Assembly: GCF_017875645.1 (NCBI RefSeq)
Contig: NZ_JAGGMR010000001.1
Coordinates: 1,550,001 to 1,614,000 of the forward strand
DNA from: Nocardia goodfellowii
GTDB lineage: Bacteria > Actinomycetota > Actinomycetes > Mycobacteriales > Mycobacteriaceae
Length of the DNA stretch: 64,000 nt
Reading direction: 5' to 3'
The notes under the pieces are model-generated. The model saw only the letters and a list, made by a program, of their open reading frames with translations. It was not told the DNA's origin and ran no database searches. Every line of letters begins with the position of its first letter. Within the stretch, counting starts at the first letter, position 1. Shown piece after piece: positions 33,190-41,189 of this stretch. Made by a program: the position numbers and the translations under genes.

Positions 33190-34631
33190 CCGGTCCAGCC
33201 GAGCGGCATCAGCAGCGACTTCTGCTCGCAGAACGCGTCGATGCCCTCCGGGCCGTTCTCGCGGCCGAGGCCGGAGTTCTTGTAGCCGCCGAACGGCGAA
33301 CTCGGGTCGAAGGCGTACCAGTTGATCGCGTAGGTGCCGGTGCGCACCTTGGCCGCGATCTCCGCGCCGTGCTCGATATCGCTGGTCCACACCGAACCGG
33401 CCAGGCCGTACTGCGATTCGTTGGCGATCGCGATGGCCTCCTCCTCGGTGTCGTACCGGATCACCGCGAGGACCGGTCCGAAGATCTCCTCCTGCGCGAT
33501 GGTGGACTTGTTGTCCACATCGGCGAAGATCGTCGGCTCGACGAACCAGCCGCGGTCGACGCCCTCGGGCCGGCCGCCGCCGAGCACCAGGCGCGCGCCC
33601 TCTTCCTTGCCCTTGGCGATGTAGCCCTCGACGCGCTCGCGCTGCGCCTCCGAGATCAGCGGGCCCAGTTGCACACTCGGGTCGGTGGGATCGCCGACCT
33701 TCATGGTCCGTACGTGCTCGACGAGCGCGTTGAGGATCTCGTCGTAGCGGCTGCGCGGTGCGAGGATGCGGGTCTGGGCGACGCAACCCTGACCGGAGTT
33801 CATCAGCCCGGAGAAGGCGAGTTGCGGGATGGCGGAAGCCAGGTCCGCGTCCTCCAGGATGATCGCTGCGGACTTGCCGCCGAGTTCCAGTGAGACCGTC
33901 TTGAGTTGTCCGGTAGCGATAGCTCCGATTTTGCGACCGACCGCGGTGCTGCCGGTGAAGCTCACCTTGTCGACGCCGGGATGCGAGACCAGGTACTCGG
34001 CCACCTCGGCCTCGGCGGGCAGCACCGAGAGCACGCCCTCGGGCAGCCCGGCGTCGGTGAAGATGTCGGCGATCATGTTGGCGGTCAACGGAGTCAGCGG
34101 CGCGGGCTTGAGCACCACGGTGCAGCCCGCGAGCAGCGCCGGGGCGAGCTTGTTGACGGCGAGGAACAGCGGCACGTTCCAGGCGGTGACCGCCGCGACG
34201 ACGCCGCGCGGTTCCCGCGAGACCCGGGTGGTGCCGAACATGCCGGTGCGGGTCTCGCTCCACGGGAACGACTTCGCCAATCCGGCGTAGGTGTCCAGGG
34301 CCGCGGTTGCCGGAATCTGGTTGAGCATCATGGCGAACATTTGCGGTGCGCCCATTTCCGCGGTCAGGGCGGCGACCAGGTCGGCGGAGCGTTCCTCGAT
34401 CAGGCGGGCGGCGCGGGTGAGAACCTGTGCGCGCTCCTCGGGCGGGGTCTGGGGCCACGGCCCGGAATCGAAGGCCTGCCGGGCAGCGGCGACCGCGGCG
34501 TCGACGTCGGCGCGTTCGACCACCGGGACGCTGCCCACCGGCTCGACCGTGGCCGGCGAGAGGACCTGGAGGCGCTCGGAACTGGTTGGCGCGGTCCAAC
34601 GGCCGCCGATGAACAAGCTGTCGTAATGCAT
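33186..34631 (-). CDS. Aldehyde dehydrogenase (Rv0223c-like)
   Basis: A 481-residue NAD(P)-dependent aldehyde dehydrogenase. Motifs are TAWNVPLFLAVNKLAPALLAGCTVVLKPA, the cofactor loop FTGSTAVGRKIG, catalytic Glu in LELGGKSAAIIL and catalytic Cys in NSGQGCVAQTRIL, then EEIFGPVLAVIRYD. Gene order with the following methyltransferase and glycosyltransferase matches Rv0223c-Rv0225. Two AACnnGTT sites upstream suggest KstR-type control, so the substrate may derive from sterol or long-chain catabolism; this is inference. Confidence 0.93.
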   Translation of the reverse strand: MHYDSLFIGGRWTAPTSSERLQVLSPATVEPVGSVPVVERADVDAAVAAARQAFDSGPWPQTPPEERAQVLTRAARLIEERSADLVAALTAEMGAPQMFAMMLNQIPATAALDTYAGLAKSFPWSETRTGMFGTTRVSREPRGVVAAVTAWNVPLFLAVNKLAPALLAGCTVVLKPAPLTPLTANMIADIFTDAGLPEGVLSVLPAEAEVAEYLVSHPGVDKVSFTGSTAVGRKIGAIATGQLKTVSLELGGKSAAIILEDADLASAIPQLAFSGLMNSGQGCVAQTRILAPRSRYDEILNALVEHVRTMKVGDPTDPSVQLGPLISEAQRERVEGYIAKGKEEGARLVLGGGRPEGVDRGWFVEPTIFADVDNKSTIAQEEIFGPVLAVIRYDTEEEAIAIANESQYGLAGSVWTSDIEHGAEIAAKVRTGTYAINWYAFDPSSPFGGYKNSGLGRENGPEGIDAFCEQKSLLMPLGWTG

Positions 34632-34634
34632 GGG

Positions 34635-34679
34635 AACACGTTACAGTTTTGCGGCCCGCTTGTCTGTAACATGTTTCAG
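34635..34679 (-). promoter_or_regulatory. KstR-like operator sites before the aldehyde dehydrogenase gene
   Basis: The 16-bp palindrome CTGTAACATGTTTCAG (34664-34679) fits the pattern TnnAACnnGTTnnA recalled for KstR, the TetR-family repressor of cholesterol catabolism. A second, partial match has the core AACACGTT (34635-34642), 4 bp upstream of the ATG. Core centres are 33 bp apart, about three helical turns. Confidence 0.5.
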
Positions 34680-34835
34680 TTTTCCGGCACGCCGTAGTCC
34701 TGAGCTGCGTGAATTCCAACCTGTCGGTTCGCTTCTCGGAGAACGCACTATTGCGTTCTGTTGCTGGAGGGAGGATGCTGATAGCTACTGATCAGCTCGC
34801 TCGATTCTCGGAACCGAATGCAGGGGAGACGAGTT

Positions 34836-35141
34836 ATGGCGGTGCAAGTAGTCGGACGCTCGGTAATGACCAGCGACCAGACTCGACATCAAGCTAGAAG
34901 CGTGGGCAGCGGCGGGTGGGTGGTGTCCTTCCTACCGGGTCGCACGCTGACAATCGAGCAGGCCACGGCCGCAATGCAAGCGGCGGAGGTGATCGCGTAC
35001 GTCAGGTCGCTGGCTGATCAGGTCGGCCTCACGACATTGGAGGCGGTCGGCCTCGCGATGCAGGAATCCCCTTGGAACGAAACGGTTCCCGATAGCACCT
35101 GTGCCAGGCGCAGCTGGCGTCGCGGCTGGCTGGAGAAGTAG
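34836..35141 (+). CDS. Small conserved protein of unknown function (101 aa)
   Basis: Begins MAVQVVGRSVMTSDQTRHQ and contains GSGGWVVSFLPGRTLTIEQATAAMQAAEVIAYVRSLADQVGLTTLEAVGLAM, apparently a strand followed by two helices, with a Trp-rich basic tail (RRSWRRGWLEK). ATG 34836 follows GGGGAGACG; the in-frame ATG at 34818 lacks a ribosome site. No signal or membrane helix is seen. It ends 3 bp before the convergent methyltransferase gene. I believe such proteins occur in related genera but know no function. Confidence 0.6.
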   Translation: MAVQVVGRSVMTSDQTRHQARSVGSGGWVVSFLPGRTLTIEQATAAMQAAEVIAYVRSLADQVGLTTLEAVGLAMQESPWNETVPDSTCARRSWRRGWLEK

Positions 35142-35143
35142 AG

Positions 35144-35950
35144 CTATTTCGTCGCCACCACGACAAGATTGCTCACCAATAACTCCCTGATCAGCGGGAT
35201 TCGCACCAACCACCAAGCCCAGCTCGGGTGGTAACGCGGAAACAATGCCCGCACGTCAGCGGATGTGGCCGACGCCCAACGCAATCCATCGGCCGCACCC
35301 ACGGCGAACAGGGATGTCCCGAAACGATTCTTCGGCTCCCGGCCATGCATCCTCCGGTACCGCCTGGCCGCGTACTCCCCACCGAGGTAATGCCAGGGAC
35401 CGGTCTCATGACCACCGAACGGGCCGTGCCACACCGTGTACGACAACACGATCAGGCCGCCGGGCTTCGTCACCCGCACCATCTCGTCGGCCATCAACCA
35501 CGGATCCGGCACGTGCTCAGCCACATTCGACGAAAAGCAGATGTCTACGGCGTCGTTCCGGAACGGCAAGGCCATTCCGGAACCACGCACCGCACCCGCC
35601 ACCGACAGTCCGGCGGCATGCATCTCCGACGGATCCGGTTCCACGGGGATATATCTGGCGCCGGTGCGCGCGAACTCGTCGGCGAAGTATCCGGGTCCGC
35701 CTCCGACGTCGAGAACCGTCGCGCCCGCGAGGTCCCGGCCCGTGATGTCCTGATAGAAATCCGCGATCATCGCGGCGCTGTCCGCGGCGATACCGCCGTA
35801 GAACACGGCCGGATCGGACTGCTCGAACCGGAAACTGCTGAGCAACCGCCACGATCGGCGCAGCGTCGCGCGCCGCGCGAACCGCGACGACGGACGCCAC
35901 CCTGGCAGCGGTCCCGTCACTTCGGCAGGCGTGATGTCAGCTCTCGGCAC
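35144..35950 (-). CDS. SAM-dependent methyltransferase (Rv0224c orthologue)
   Basis: A 268-residue class I methyltransferase. Motif I is VLDVGGGPGYFADEFARTGARYIPVEPD; post-I and motif II are GMALPFRNDAVDICFSSNVAEHVPDPWLMADEMVRVTKPGGLIVLSYTVWHGP. The N-terminal FARRATLRRSWRLLSSFRFEQSDPAVFYGGIAADSAAMI matches Rv0224c. GTG 35950 is chosen because upstream in-frame sequence loses protein character and runs into another small gene. It is divergent from a glycosyltransferase gene, as Rv0224c is from Rv0225, pointing to a shared lipid or glycan product. Confidence 0.88.
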   Translation of the reverse strand: MPRADITPAEVTGPLPGWRPSSRFARRATLRRSWRLLSSFRFEQSDPAVFYGGIAADSAAMIADFYQDITGRDLAGATVLDVGGGPGYFADEFARTGARYIPVEPDPSEMHAAGLSVAGAVRGSGMALPFRNDAVDICFSSNVAEHVPDPWLMADEMVRVTKPGGLIVLSYTVWHGPFGGHETGPWHYLGGEYAARRYRRMHGREPKNRFGTSLFAVGAADGLRWASATSADVRALFPRYHPSWAWWLVRIPLIRELLVSNLVVVATK

Positions 35951-36018
35951 GACGGCGAGTCTCGCATAACCGGCGTACCCCGCCCTCGCCCAGTACCCGG
36001 GCCCGGCGCGGCGACGAG

Positions 36019-36051
36019 GCGGGCCCGGCCGGTGCGCACCGCCGGGCCCGC
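36019..36051 (-). terminator. Terminator of the 48-residue peptide gene
   Basis: An 11-bp perfect GC stem (36019-36029 with 36041-36051), whose loop itself contains the palindrome GGTGCGCACC, lies 7 bp after the stop of the peptide gene. There is no T-run, so factor-independent termination is plausible but not certain. Confidence 0.5.
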
Positions 36052-36057
36052 GGATCG

Positions 36058-36204
36058 TCAGCCGATGCCGCTGGAGGCGCCGCTGCCGGTCGAGGTCGAC
36101 GAGGCGATGAGGGCGAGGATCATGCCGAGCAGGCCGTCCAGATCGCCGCCCGCGCCGCTGCCGGTTCCGGTGTTGTTGCCGGTTCTCGTTCGTATCGCTT
36201 TCAT
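36058..36204 (-). CDS. Small peptide with hydrophobic core (48 aa)
   Basis: The peptide begins MKAIRTRTGNNTGTGSGAGG, has a hydrophobic middle DLDGLLGMILALIASS and ends STGSGASSGIG. ATG 36204 is preceded by GAGGAGGA, the best ribosome site in this region. A promoter (36272-36300) with leader hairpin lies upstream and a hairpin terminator downstream, making a complete unit between divergent Rv0224c- and Rv0225-like genes. The Gly/Ser/Thr flanks around about 16 apolar residues suggest a membrane-inserting or exported peptide; small mycolata porin-like or surface peptides are a possible comparison. No homologue is recognised. Confidence 0.6.
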   Translation of the reverse strand: MKAIRTRTGNNTGTGSGAGGDLDGLLGMILALIASSTSTGSGASSGIG

Positions 36205-36244
36205 GTGTCCTCCTCATCGATGCCGAGTGCGGTACCCGACCACG

Positions 36245-36300
36245 CCCGCCGGATTCGGCGGGTGGCGGGAGGTTATCGAAGACAAGGTGTGAAATGTCAG
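36245..36300 (-). promoter_or_regulatory. Promoter and leader hairpin of the 48-residue peptide gene
   Basis: Reading leftward, CTGACA (36295-36300) and GATAAC (36272-36277) are 17 bp apart. The transcript leader before the ribosome site contains CCCGCCG-GATT-CGGCGGG (36245-36262 including one unpaired edge base), a stable 7-bp hairpin. Confidence 0.5.
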
Positions 36301-36460
36301 CGTTTCAATGAATTGGCGATGGCGTAATAGCGCCACTGTTTTCGGCGACTGGGCAGGTGGGAGGGTTGCGGCGAGGATGCGGCGCGTTATGGTGTAGCGC
36401 GATATCGTGTTCCGGGCCGTCAGTGCGGTCCGCACCCTGACGACCGAGAGAAGCTCCACC

Positions 36461-37636
36461 GTGCGCGAAGTCCTCCTGCTCTGCTGGCGTGACACAGGGC
36501 ACCCGCAGGGCGGCGGCAGTGAGCGGTACCTCGAGCAGGTCGGCGCGCAGCTCGCGGCGCGCGGCGTGCGGGTCACGCTGCGGACCGCCCGCTACCCGGG
36601 TGCGGCCAAACGGGAACGGATCGACGGCATCGAGATCAGCCGGGCGGGCGGGCGATACACCGTCTATCCGCGCGCGCTCGCCGCGATCGCGCTCGGCAGA
36701 CTCGGATTCGGCCCCCTGCGCGGTGTGCGGCCGGACGCCGTCATCGACACCCAGAACGGCATCCCCTTCTTCGCCGCCGTCGCCGCCGACGCGCCCTCCG
36801 TCGTACTCGTGCACCACGGGCACCGCGAGCAGTGGCCGGTGGCCGGCCGGCTGGTCGGACGGATCGGCTGGTGGATCGAATCCCGGCTGTCCCCGCGCGT
36901 GCACCGCGACAACCAATACCTCACGGTTTCGCTGCCGTCGGCCGAGGAACTCGCCACCCTCGGCGTGCAGCGCGAACGCATCGCGGTGGTCCGCAACGGC
37001 GCCGAACCGGTGCCCGCCGGCGCACCCACGGGCGCCGCGCAGACCCGCGCCGCGCAACCGCGCGTCGTGGTGCTTTCCCGGCTGGTGCCGCACAAGCAGA
37101 TCGAAGACGCGCTCCAAGCCGTCGCCCAGCTGCGCGACCGCGTCCCCGGCCTGCACCTCGACGTCATCGGCGGCGGTTGGTGGGCCGAGAACCTGCAAGC
37201 CGACGCGGACGCCCTCGGCATCGCCGACGCCGTCACCTTCCACGGCCACGTCGACGAACTCCGCAAACACGAACTCCTCGCCCAGGCGTGGGTGCACGTG
37301 CTGCCCTCCCGCAAGGAAGGCTGGGGCCTGGCCGTCATCGAAGCGGCACAGCACGGCGTCCCCACGGTGGGCTACCGCAGCTCCCGCGGGCTGACCGACT
37401 CCATCGTCGACGGTGTCACCGGTCTACTGGTCGACGACGTCAACCATCTCACCGAAGCCGTCGGCGAACTGCTCGAGGACGCCGAAGCCCGCACCGTGAT
37501 GGGCGAGAAAGCCCGCGCCCGCGCCCGCGAATTCTCCTGGGAGCTAACCGGAAACGGCGTGTACGAGGTGCTGGCCGCCGCCGCCCGCGGCGAGCATGTC
37601 TCCGGATTGGTCGCCGCACCCGCACGCCAGCTCTGA
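36461..37636 (+). CDS. GT4-family glycosyltransferase (Rv0225 orthologue)
   Basis: A 391-residue retaining glycosyltransferase of the GT-B fold. The N-terminal donor/acceptor region is VREVLLLCWRDTGHPQGGGSERYLEQVGAQLAARG. The C-terminal domain has VVVLSRLVPHKQIEDALQAVAQL and the EX7E-type motif in SRKEGWGLAVIEAAQHGVPTVGYRSSRGLTDSI. GTG 36461 has GAGAG upstream and aligns with the fold start; GTG 36407 would add 18 unlikely residues. It pairs divergently with the methyltransferase gene as in mycobacteria. It probably glycosylates a lipid or surface glycan; donor and acceptor are unknown. Confidence 0.88.
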   Translation: MREVLLLCWRDTGHPQGGGSERYLEQVGAQLAARGVRVTLRTARYPGAAKRERIDGIEISRAGGRYTVYPRALAAIALGRLGFGPLRGVRPDAVIDTQNGIPFFAAVAADAPSVVLVHHGHREQWPVAGRLVGRIGWWIESRLSPRVHRDNQYLTVSLPSAEELATLGVQRERIAVVRNGAEPVPAGAPTGAAQTRAAQPRVVVLSRLVPHKQIEDALQAVAQLRDRVPGLHLDVIGGGWWAENLQADADALGIADAVTFHGHVDELRKHELLAQAWVHVLPSRKEGWGLAVIEAAQHGVPTVGYRSSRGLTDSIVDGVTGLLVDDVNHLTEAVGELLEDAEARTVMGEKARARAREFSWELTGNGVYEVLAAAARGEHVSGLVAAPARQL

Positions 37637-37657
37637 AACGCTTGCACGCCAAGCGAT

Positions 37658-38041
37658 TCAGCTGCGGTCCACCACCCGCGCGATCAGTCCGTCACGGAAC
37701 TCGAATTCCGAGCGGCCGGTAAGTTCGATGACGGATCCAGCGGCAGGGCCGTCCGGCACATCGGCGGCGAACCGGCCCCGGTAGGCGATCTCGACCACGG
37801 TGACCGGGCCTTCCGTACGCGTCGACAGTACGCGCTGTTCCCGTTCGTCGAACAGCGCTGCGGCGTGCTCGGCCAGGCTCCGGAACTCGGCCACACCGTC
37901 GGCCGAAGCTGTCAGCTCAGCACCTGAGTAGTTCTCGAACCGCACATCCGGGGCCAAGAGCGCCATCAGGCCATCGATATCGAACGCGTTGTACGCCGCG
38001 ATATAGCGGTCGATCAACGCCTGCTCGTCCGTCTCGCCCAT
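37658..38041 (-). CDS. SnoaL/NTF2-like protein
   Basis: A 127-residue alpha+beta barrel protein: TDEQALIDRYIAAYNAFDIDGLMALLAPDVRFENYSGAELTASADGVAEFRSLAEHAAALF, followed by strands ending SEFEFRDGLIARVVDRS. Length and pattern match SnoaL-like domains, which may be isomerases, hydrolases or ligand binders. It is convergent with the glycosyltransferase gene and precedes the large membrane-protein gene on the other side. It has no clear partner. Confidence 0.82.
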   Translation of the reverse strand: MGETDEQALIDRYIAAYNAFDIDGLMALLAPDVRFENYSGAELTASADGVAEFRSLAEHAAALFDEREQRVLSTRTEGPVTVVEIAYRGRFAADVPDGPAAGSVIELTGRSEFEFRDGLIARVVDRS

Positions 38042-38093
38042 CCTCGAAGTATCTCAGCCCCGAAACCTTCCGTCGCCTCCTTTTCTTGGGTGT

Positions 38094-40226
38094 TCAGCGG
38101 TCCCCTCCGCTGATTTCGCTCTGATTTCGCCTGGCTAGACCGGCCGCCAAGCCAACGAAAAGCATTCCAGCCCAGAGGATGTGCGCGGCACCGGCAAGCA
38201 AACGTTGTGTCCCTTCGGCTTCGGTGACGCGCGTCCCCGGTACTCGATACAACGCGAGCTCGCTGTCGACGTAAACCGGGTCCAGTTGGGCGATGGTGTT
38301 CTTCGATTCGCCGAGCGGGCCCGGCGTGGTGCGCTCGACCAGCACCCAGCCGACGCCCAATGCGGCCAGCTGCTCCGCCGAACCGCCCTGTAGCAGTAGG
38401 GTTTCCGCCTGCTGGGCCCGCTTTCCTTCGCCGGAGACGACCGCGCCGCGCACCGGCAGCTCACCGGTCTGGAGTACATCGTTGGGCAGCATTCGTGGAG
38501 CGGGATCGAGGACCGGGGCCTTTCCGCTATACGGGAACTTCCGGAACATTCCACCGGGCAGTACGGCTACGTCCCCAGGTCCGTCGACTTTTTCGGCCAC
38601 GTGCTGCCAGCTGTGTGGATAGTGCACCGGGCGCAACGCGCCCCCGACGCCCCACGCCAGATCGGCGAGCGGGAGAATGAGCAGTGCGATGAAAACCGTT
38701 GCGATCAAGGCGGTTCCGGATGGGGACTGCGTCAGTGCGCGATCCGTTGGGTTCCCTCCGTTCGAGCCTTGATCTTTTGATACCGCGCTCGTATGTCTCG
38801 ACTCTTCGGAGTCCTCGATTCGGCTTGTTGTCCCCAAGGGCTTGGGGATGTCTGTGGACAATTTCCCCAGTCGAGATTTCTTAGCTTCGTCTCGCTGGGC
38901 CTCCGGCTCTTTCTCGAATCGGCTCGATTCGGCGCTGCTGCCTATGATTTCGTCACCGTCGGCCGTCCTATCGGACAACCGGCGAGCAAACGCGTGACAG
39001 CCCGCAGCGGCGCACAGTGCATAGCCCGGCACAGCCAAGGCGACGTATTTCTGGGTATCACGCAGCAGGCCTGCTCCCGGCACCTGAACCACGAGCCATT
39101 CCATGACCTCGCGACCGCACCCCGTGGCCGCCAGTGCGGGCAGCAGCACCGCGCCAACTGCGAGTAGCAGTAGCGCCCTGCGGATCCGAACGCGGCTCGC
39201 ATCCTGAAAGTGGCCAGGTCGGGGTTTATCGGAGTGCCCGAAGCGCGGTTGCGAGCACCGTCCGCTCCCAGGCCTCGAAGACGTTCCCATGCGGCCGTCG
39301 GCGACCGCGCGAACGCCGGTGGCCACGATCGCGAGCAGGACAATGGTGCCGACGAGAGCCAGAAGTGTTGTGCGCGAACCCGGTACGGCGTCGGCATTCC
39401 AAATGCCACCGAGCCCGGCCAGGCTGCCGAGGGTGGCCAGCCCCGGTTCGGCGCGAGCGGCGAACGCGGCGATACCGACCGGGTCCGAGGGTTCGGCACC
39501 TGCTCCGGAGAGCACGGTCGCCACCAGCCAGGGCGCGCTGGCCAGTGCCAGCAACAGCAGGGTTCCTGGGATCTGGGCCCGCCGGACCGTGACGAGCGCG
39601 GTCAGCCCCGCCAGCAGCGCGCCCGTCGGCGTCAACCCCGCCGCCGCGAAGCAGGCGGCCAGCGCACCCCATGCACCGGCAGATCCTGTTGCACCCCACC
39701 ACCTTCGGGCATCTTCTGCGACCGACGAGCCACCCGGATCGGAACCGCTCGGCGGAGGCTGACTCGCACATCGAAGCCGATAGGCCGCCAGCGCGGTCCA
39801 CGGCAAAGCCGCGTATCCGGCCAGCAAACTCCAGTGTCCTTGCAGCAGACGTTCGGCGACATACGGATTCCACAACGCGACAGTCGTGGCAACCAGCTGC
39901 GGCCCGACGCCGACACGCAGTAGCTCCCGCACCAGCACCGCCGCCCCATAACCAGCGGCCCACAACGCGAGCACCAGAATCGCCTTCACCAACACGCCGC
40001 CATCCACAATCGGCGACAACACCGCGAGCACCGCATCCTGCGGCACCGCCCGCGGCGCGGCATCCCCCAACCCGAGCGCCGCATCGGTCACAAACGACCG
40101 CGGCGTACTCACCGCATCCCGCAACAGCAAATACCCTGGCCCGAGCAGCGGCCCGACCACAAGCAGCGTCAACCCCGCGCTATACGCAGCCGGAACCAAC
40201 TTCCGCCACTTCCCCGAGTCACCCAC
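38094..40226 (-). CDS. Large polytopic membrane protein (Rv0226c-like)
   Basis: A 710-residue protein with about a dozen membrane helices (WRKLVPAAYSAGLTLLVVGPLLG, LVATTVALWNPYVAERLLQGHWSLLAGYAALPWTALAAY, and others), resembling Rv0226c and GT-C-like proteins. It carries long hydrophilic insertions (SQPPPSGSDPGG; about 30 residues near RPGSGRCSQPRFGHSD; about 90 residues from SDRTADGDEIIGSS to ALTQSPSG) that Rv0226c, as I recall its shorter length (about 576 aa), lacks. Their codons are less GC-biased than the flanks. GTG 40226 (VGDSGKWRK) is the likely start; ATG 40370 would add a Cys/Arg-rich leader of doubtful reality. Confidence 0.72.
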   Translation of the reverse strand: MGDSGKWRKLVPAAYSAGLTLLVVGPLLGPGYLLLRDAVSTPRSFVTDAALGLGDAAPRAVPQDAVLAVLSPIVDGGVLVKAILVLALWAAGYGAAVLVRELLRVGVGPQLVATTVALWNPYVAERLLQGHWSLLAGYAALPWTALAAYRLRCASQPPPSGSDPGGSSVAEDARRWWGATGSAGAWGALAACFAAAGLTPTGALLAGLTALVTVRRAQIPGTLLLLALASAPWLVATVLSGAGAEPSDPVGIAAFAARAEPGLATLGSLAGLGGIWNADAVPGSRTTLLALVGTIVLLAIVATGVRAVADGRMGTSSRPGSGRCSQPRFGHSDKPRPGHFQDASRVRIRRALLLLAVGAVLLPALAATGCGREVMEWLVVQVPGAGLLRDTQKYVALAVPGYALCAAAGCHAFARRLSDRTADGDEIIGSSAESSRFEKEPEAQRDEAKKSRLGKLSTDIPKPLGTTSRIEDSEESRHTSAVSKDQGSNGGNPTDRALTQSPSGTALIATVFIALLILPLADLAWGVGGALRPVHYPHSWQHVAEKVDGPGDVAVLPGGMFRKFPYSGKAPVLDPAPRMLPNDVLQTGELPVRGAVVSGEGKRAQQAETLLLQGGSAEQLAALGVGWVLVERTTPGPLGESKNTIAQLDPVYVDSELALYRVPGTRVTEAEGTQRLLAGAAHILWAGMLFVGLAAGLARRNQSEISGGDR

Positions 40227-40572
40227 GGCTCGCCACCCTACGTGCCCCCGCCCCCCACCAGCCTCCCCACCGCGACAGGACCACACCCACCCCAGCACCG
40301 ATCCGCAGTGCCGAACCGCCGAGAACCACCGGGCGCGCGAGCTGCTCGAGGCGCGAGTTCTGAACATCACCTCATCCGAACAGCGCGCTGATCCGCGCTA
40401 CCGCATGGAGTCGCCATGGTGCGCCGTACCCGCAGTTAAAAGCACTATTTCGCGTTGCGCCGGGGCCTGCGCGTGACGCGCCGCGATCGGCACTGTTCCC
40501 GAGGGCTGATGCGGGCTCTGCTTTCCCAGTTGCCCAGGCGGCTTGATCGTCCGAGGCGGGGTGAACGGGACC
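40227..40572. other. Intergenic region (346 bp)
   Basis: Lies between the starts and stops of two leftward genes. I see no convincing gene: open frames here are C-rich without ribosome sites. A short palindromic GC stretch near 40468-40482 may be a weak hairpin behind the nucleotide-kinase-like gene. Confidence 0.4.
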
Positions 40573-41160
40573 CTAGGGCCGCGGTTCGGTGGGCGCGGCC
40601 GCGGGGTCGAGGCCGGTCAGGAACTTTTCGGCCGCGCGGTGGGAGCCGAGACGGATGAAATCGATGTGCTGGTAGGCGGGGTCGGCTCGGGCGGCTTCGT
40701 AGCGGGTGCGGTTGCGGGCGTGGGTGGTCCAGGACCACATGATCACCGAGCGTTCCGGGTCGCGGGAGAGCATGTCTCGGAAACGTTCGCGGTTGCCGTT
40801 CCACAGTTCGCGGCGGGTCAGGGCGCGGATGACGGTCCGCTGGATGATTTGCCGCAGGACCAGTGGGCGGGGCAGATCGAACCAGAGCACCGTGTCGGCG
40901 TGCTGCCATACGAGGTCGCCCAGTTTGCCGTTGTAGTTGCCGTCGACGACCCACGCGTCCCGGGTGACCTGCGCGGTGACCGCGGCCCGGAACTCGTCCG
41001 TGGGCAGGGGAGTCCAGTTCGGCTGGTGGTGGATGGCATCGAGTTCGATGTGGGGAATCCCCAGCCGCTGGGAGATCGCGCGCGCCAGCGTACTTTTGCC
41101 CGAGCCCGACGTTCCCACGACGGAGATACGGCGCTTCGGAGTCACCAGCGCATTATTCAC
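40573..41160 (-). CDS. P-loop kinase, adenylate-kinase/FlaR-like
   Basis: A 195-residue cytoplasmic P-loop protein of the FlaR/topology-modulation type. Walker A is ISVVGTSGSGKSTLARAISQRLG, followed by HIELDAIHHQPNWTPLPTDEFRAAV, DAWVVDGNYNGKLGDLVWQHADTVLWFDLPRPLVLRQIIQR and the lid-like RRELWNGNRE. Family members are annotated as DNA topology modulators or small-molecule kinases, without firm biochemistry. The start could be GTG 41160 or GTG 41145. No functional link to its neighbours is evident. Confidence 0.8.
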   Translation of the reverse strand: MNNALVTPKRRISVVGTSGSGKSTLARAISQRLGIPHIELDAIHHQPNWTPLPTDEFRAAVTAQVTRDAWVVDGNYNGKLGDLVWQHADTVLWFDLPRPLVLRQIIQRTVIRALTRRELWNGNRERFRDMLSRDPERSVIMWSWTTHARNRTRYEAARADPAYQHIDFIRLGSHRAAEKFLTGLDPAAAPTEPRP

Positions 41161-41189
41161 TCGGGCCTTCGTTCGGCGCGATCGGATTT

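Noticed and set aside
35951..36217. N-terminal extension of the Rv0224c-like methyltransferase.
   Set aside because: Arg-rich translation that overlaps the peptide gene and its terminator; the family start fits GTG 35950.
40445..40954. Leftward open frame of 169 codons overlapping the P-loop kinase gene.
   Set aside because: Arg/Pro-rich low-complexity translation, in conflict with the well-supported kinase frame.
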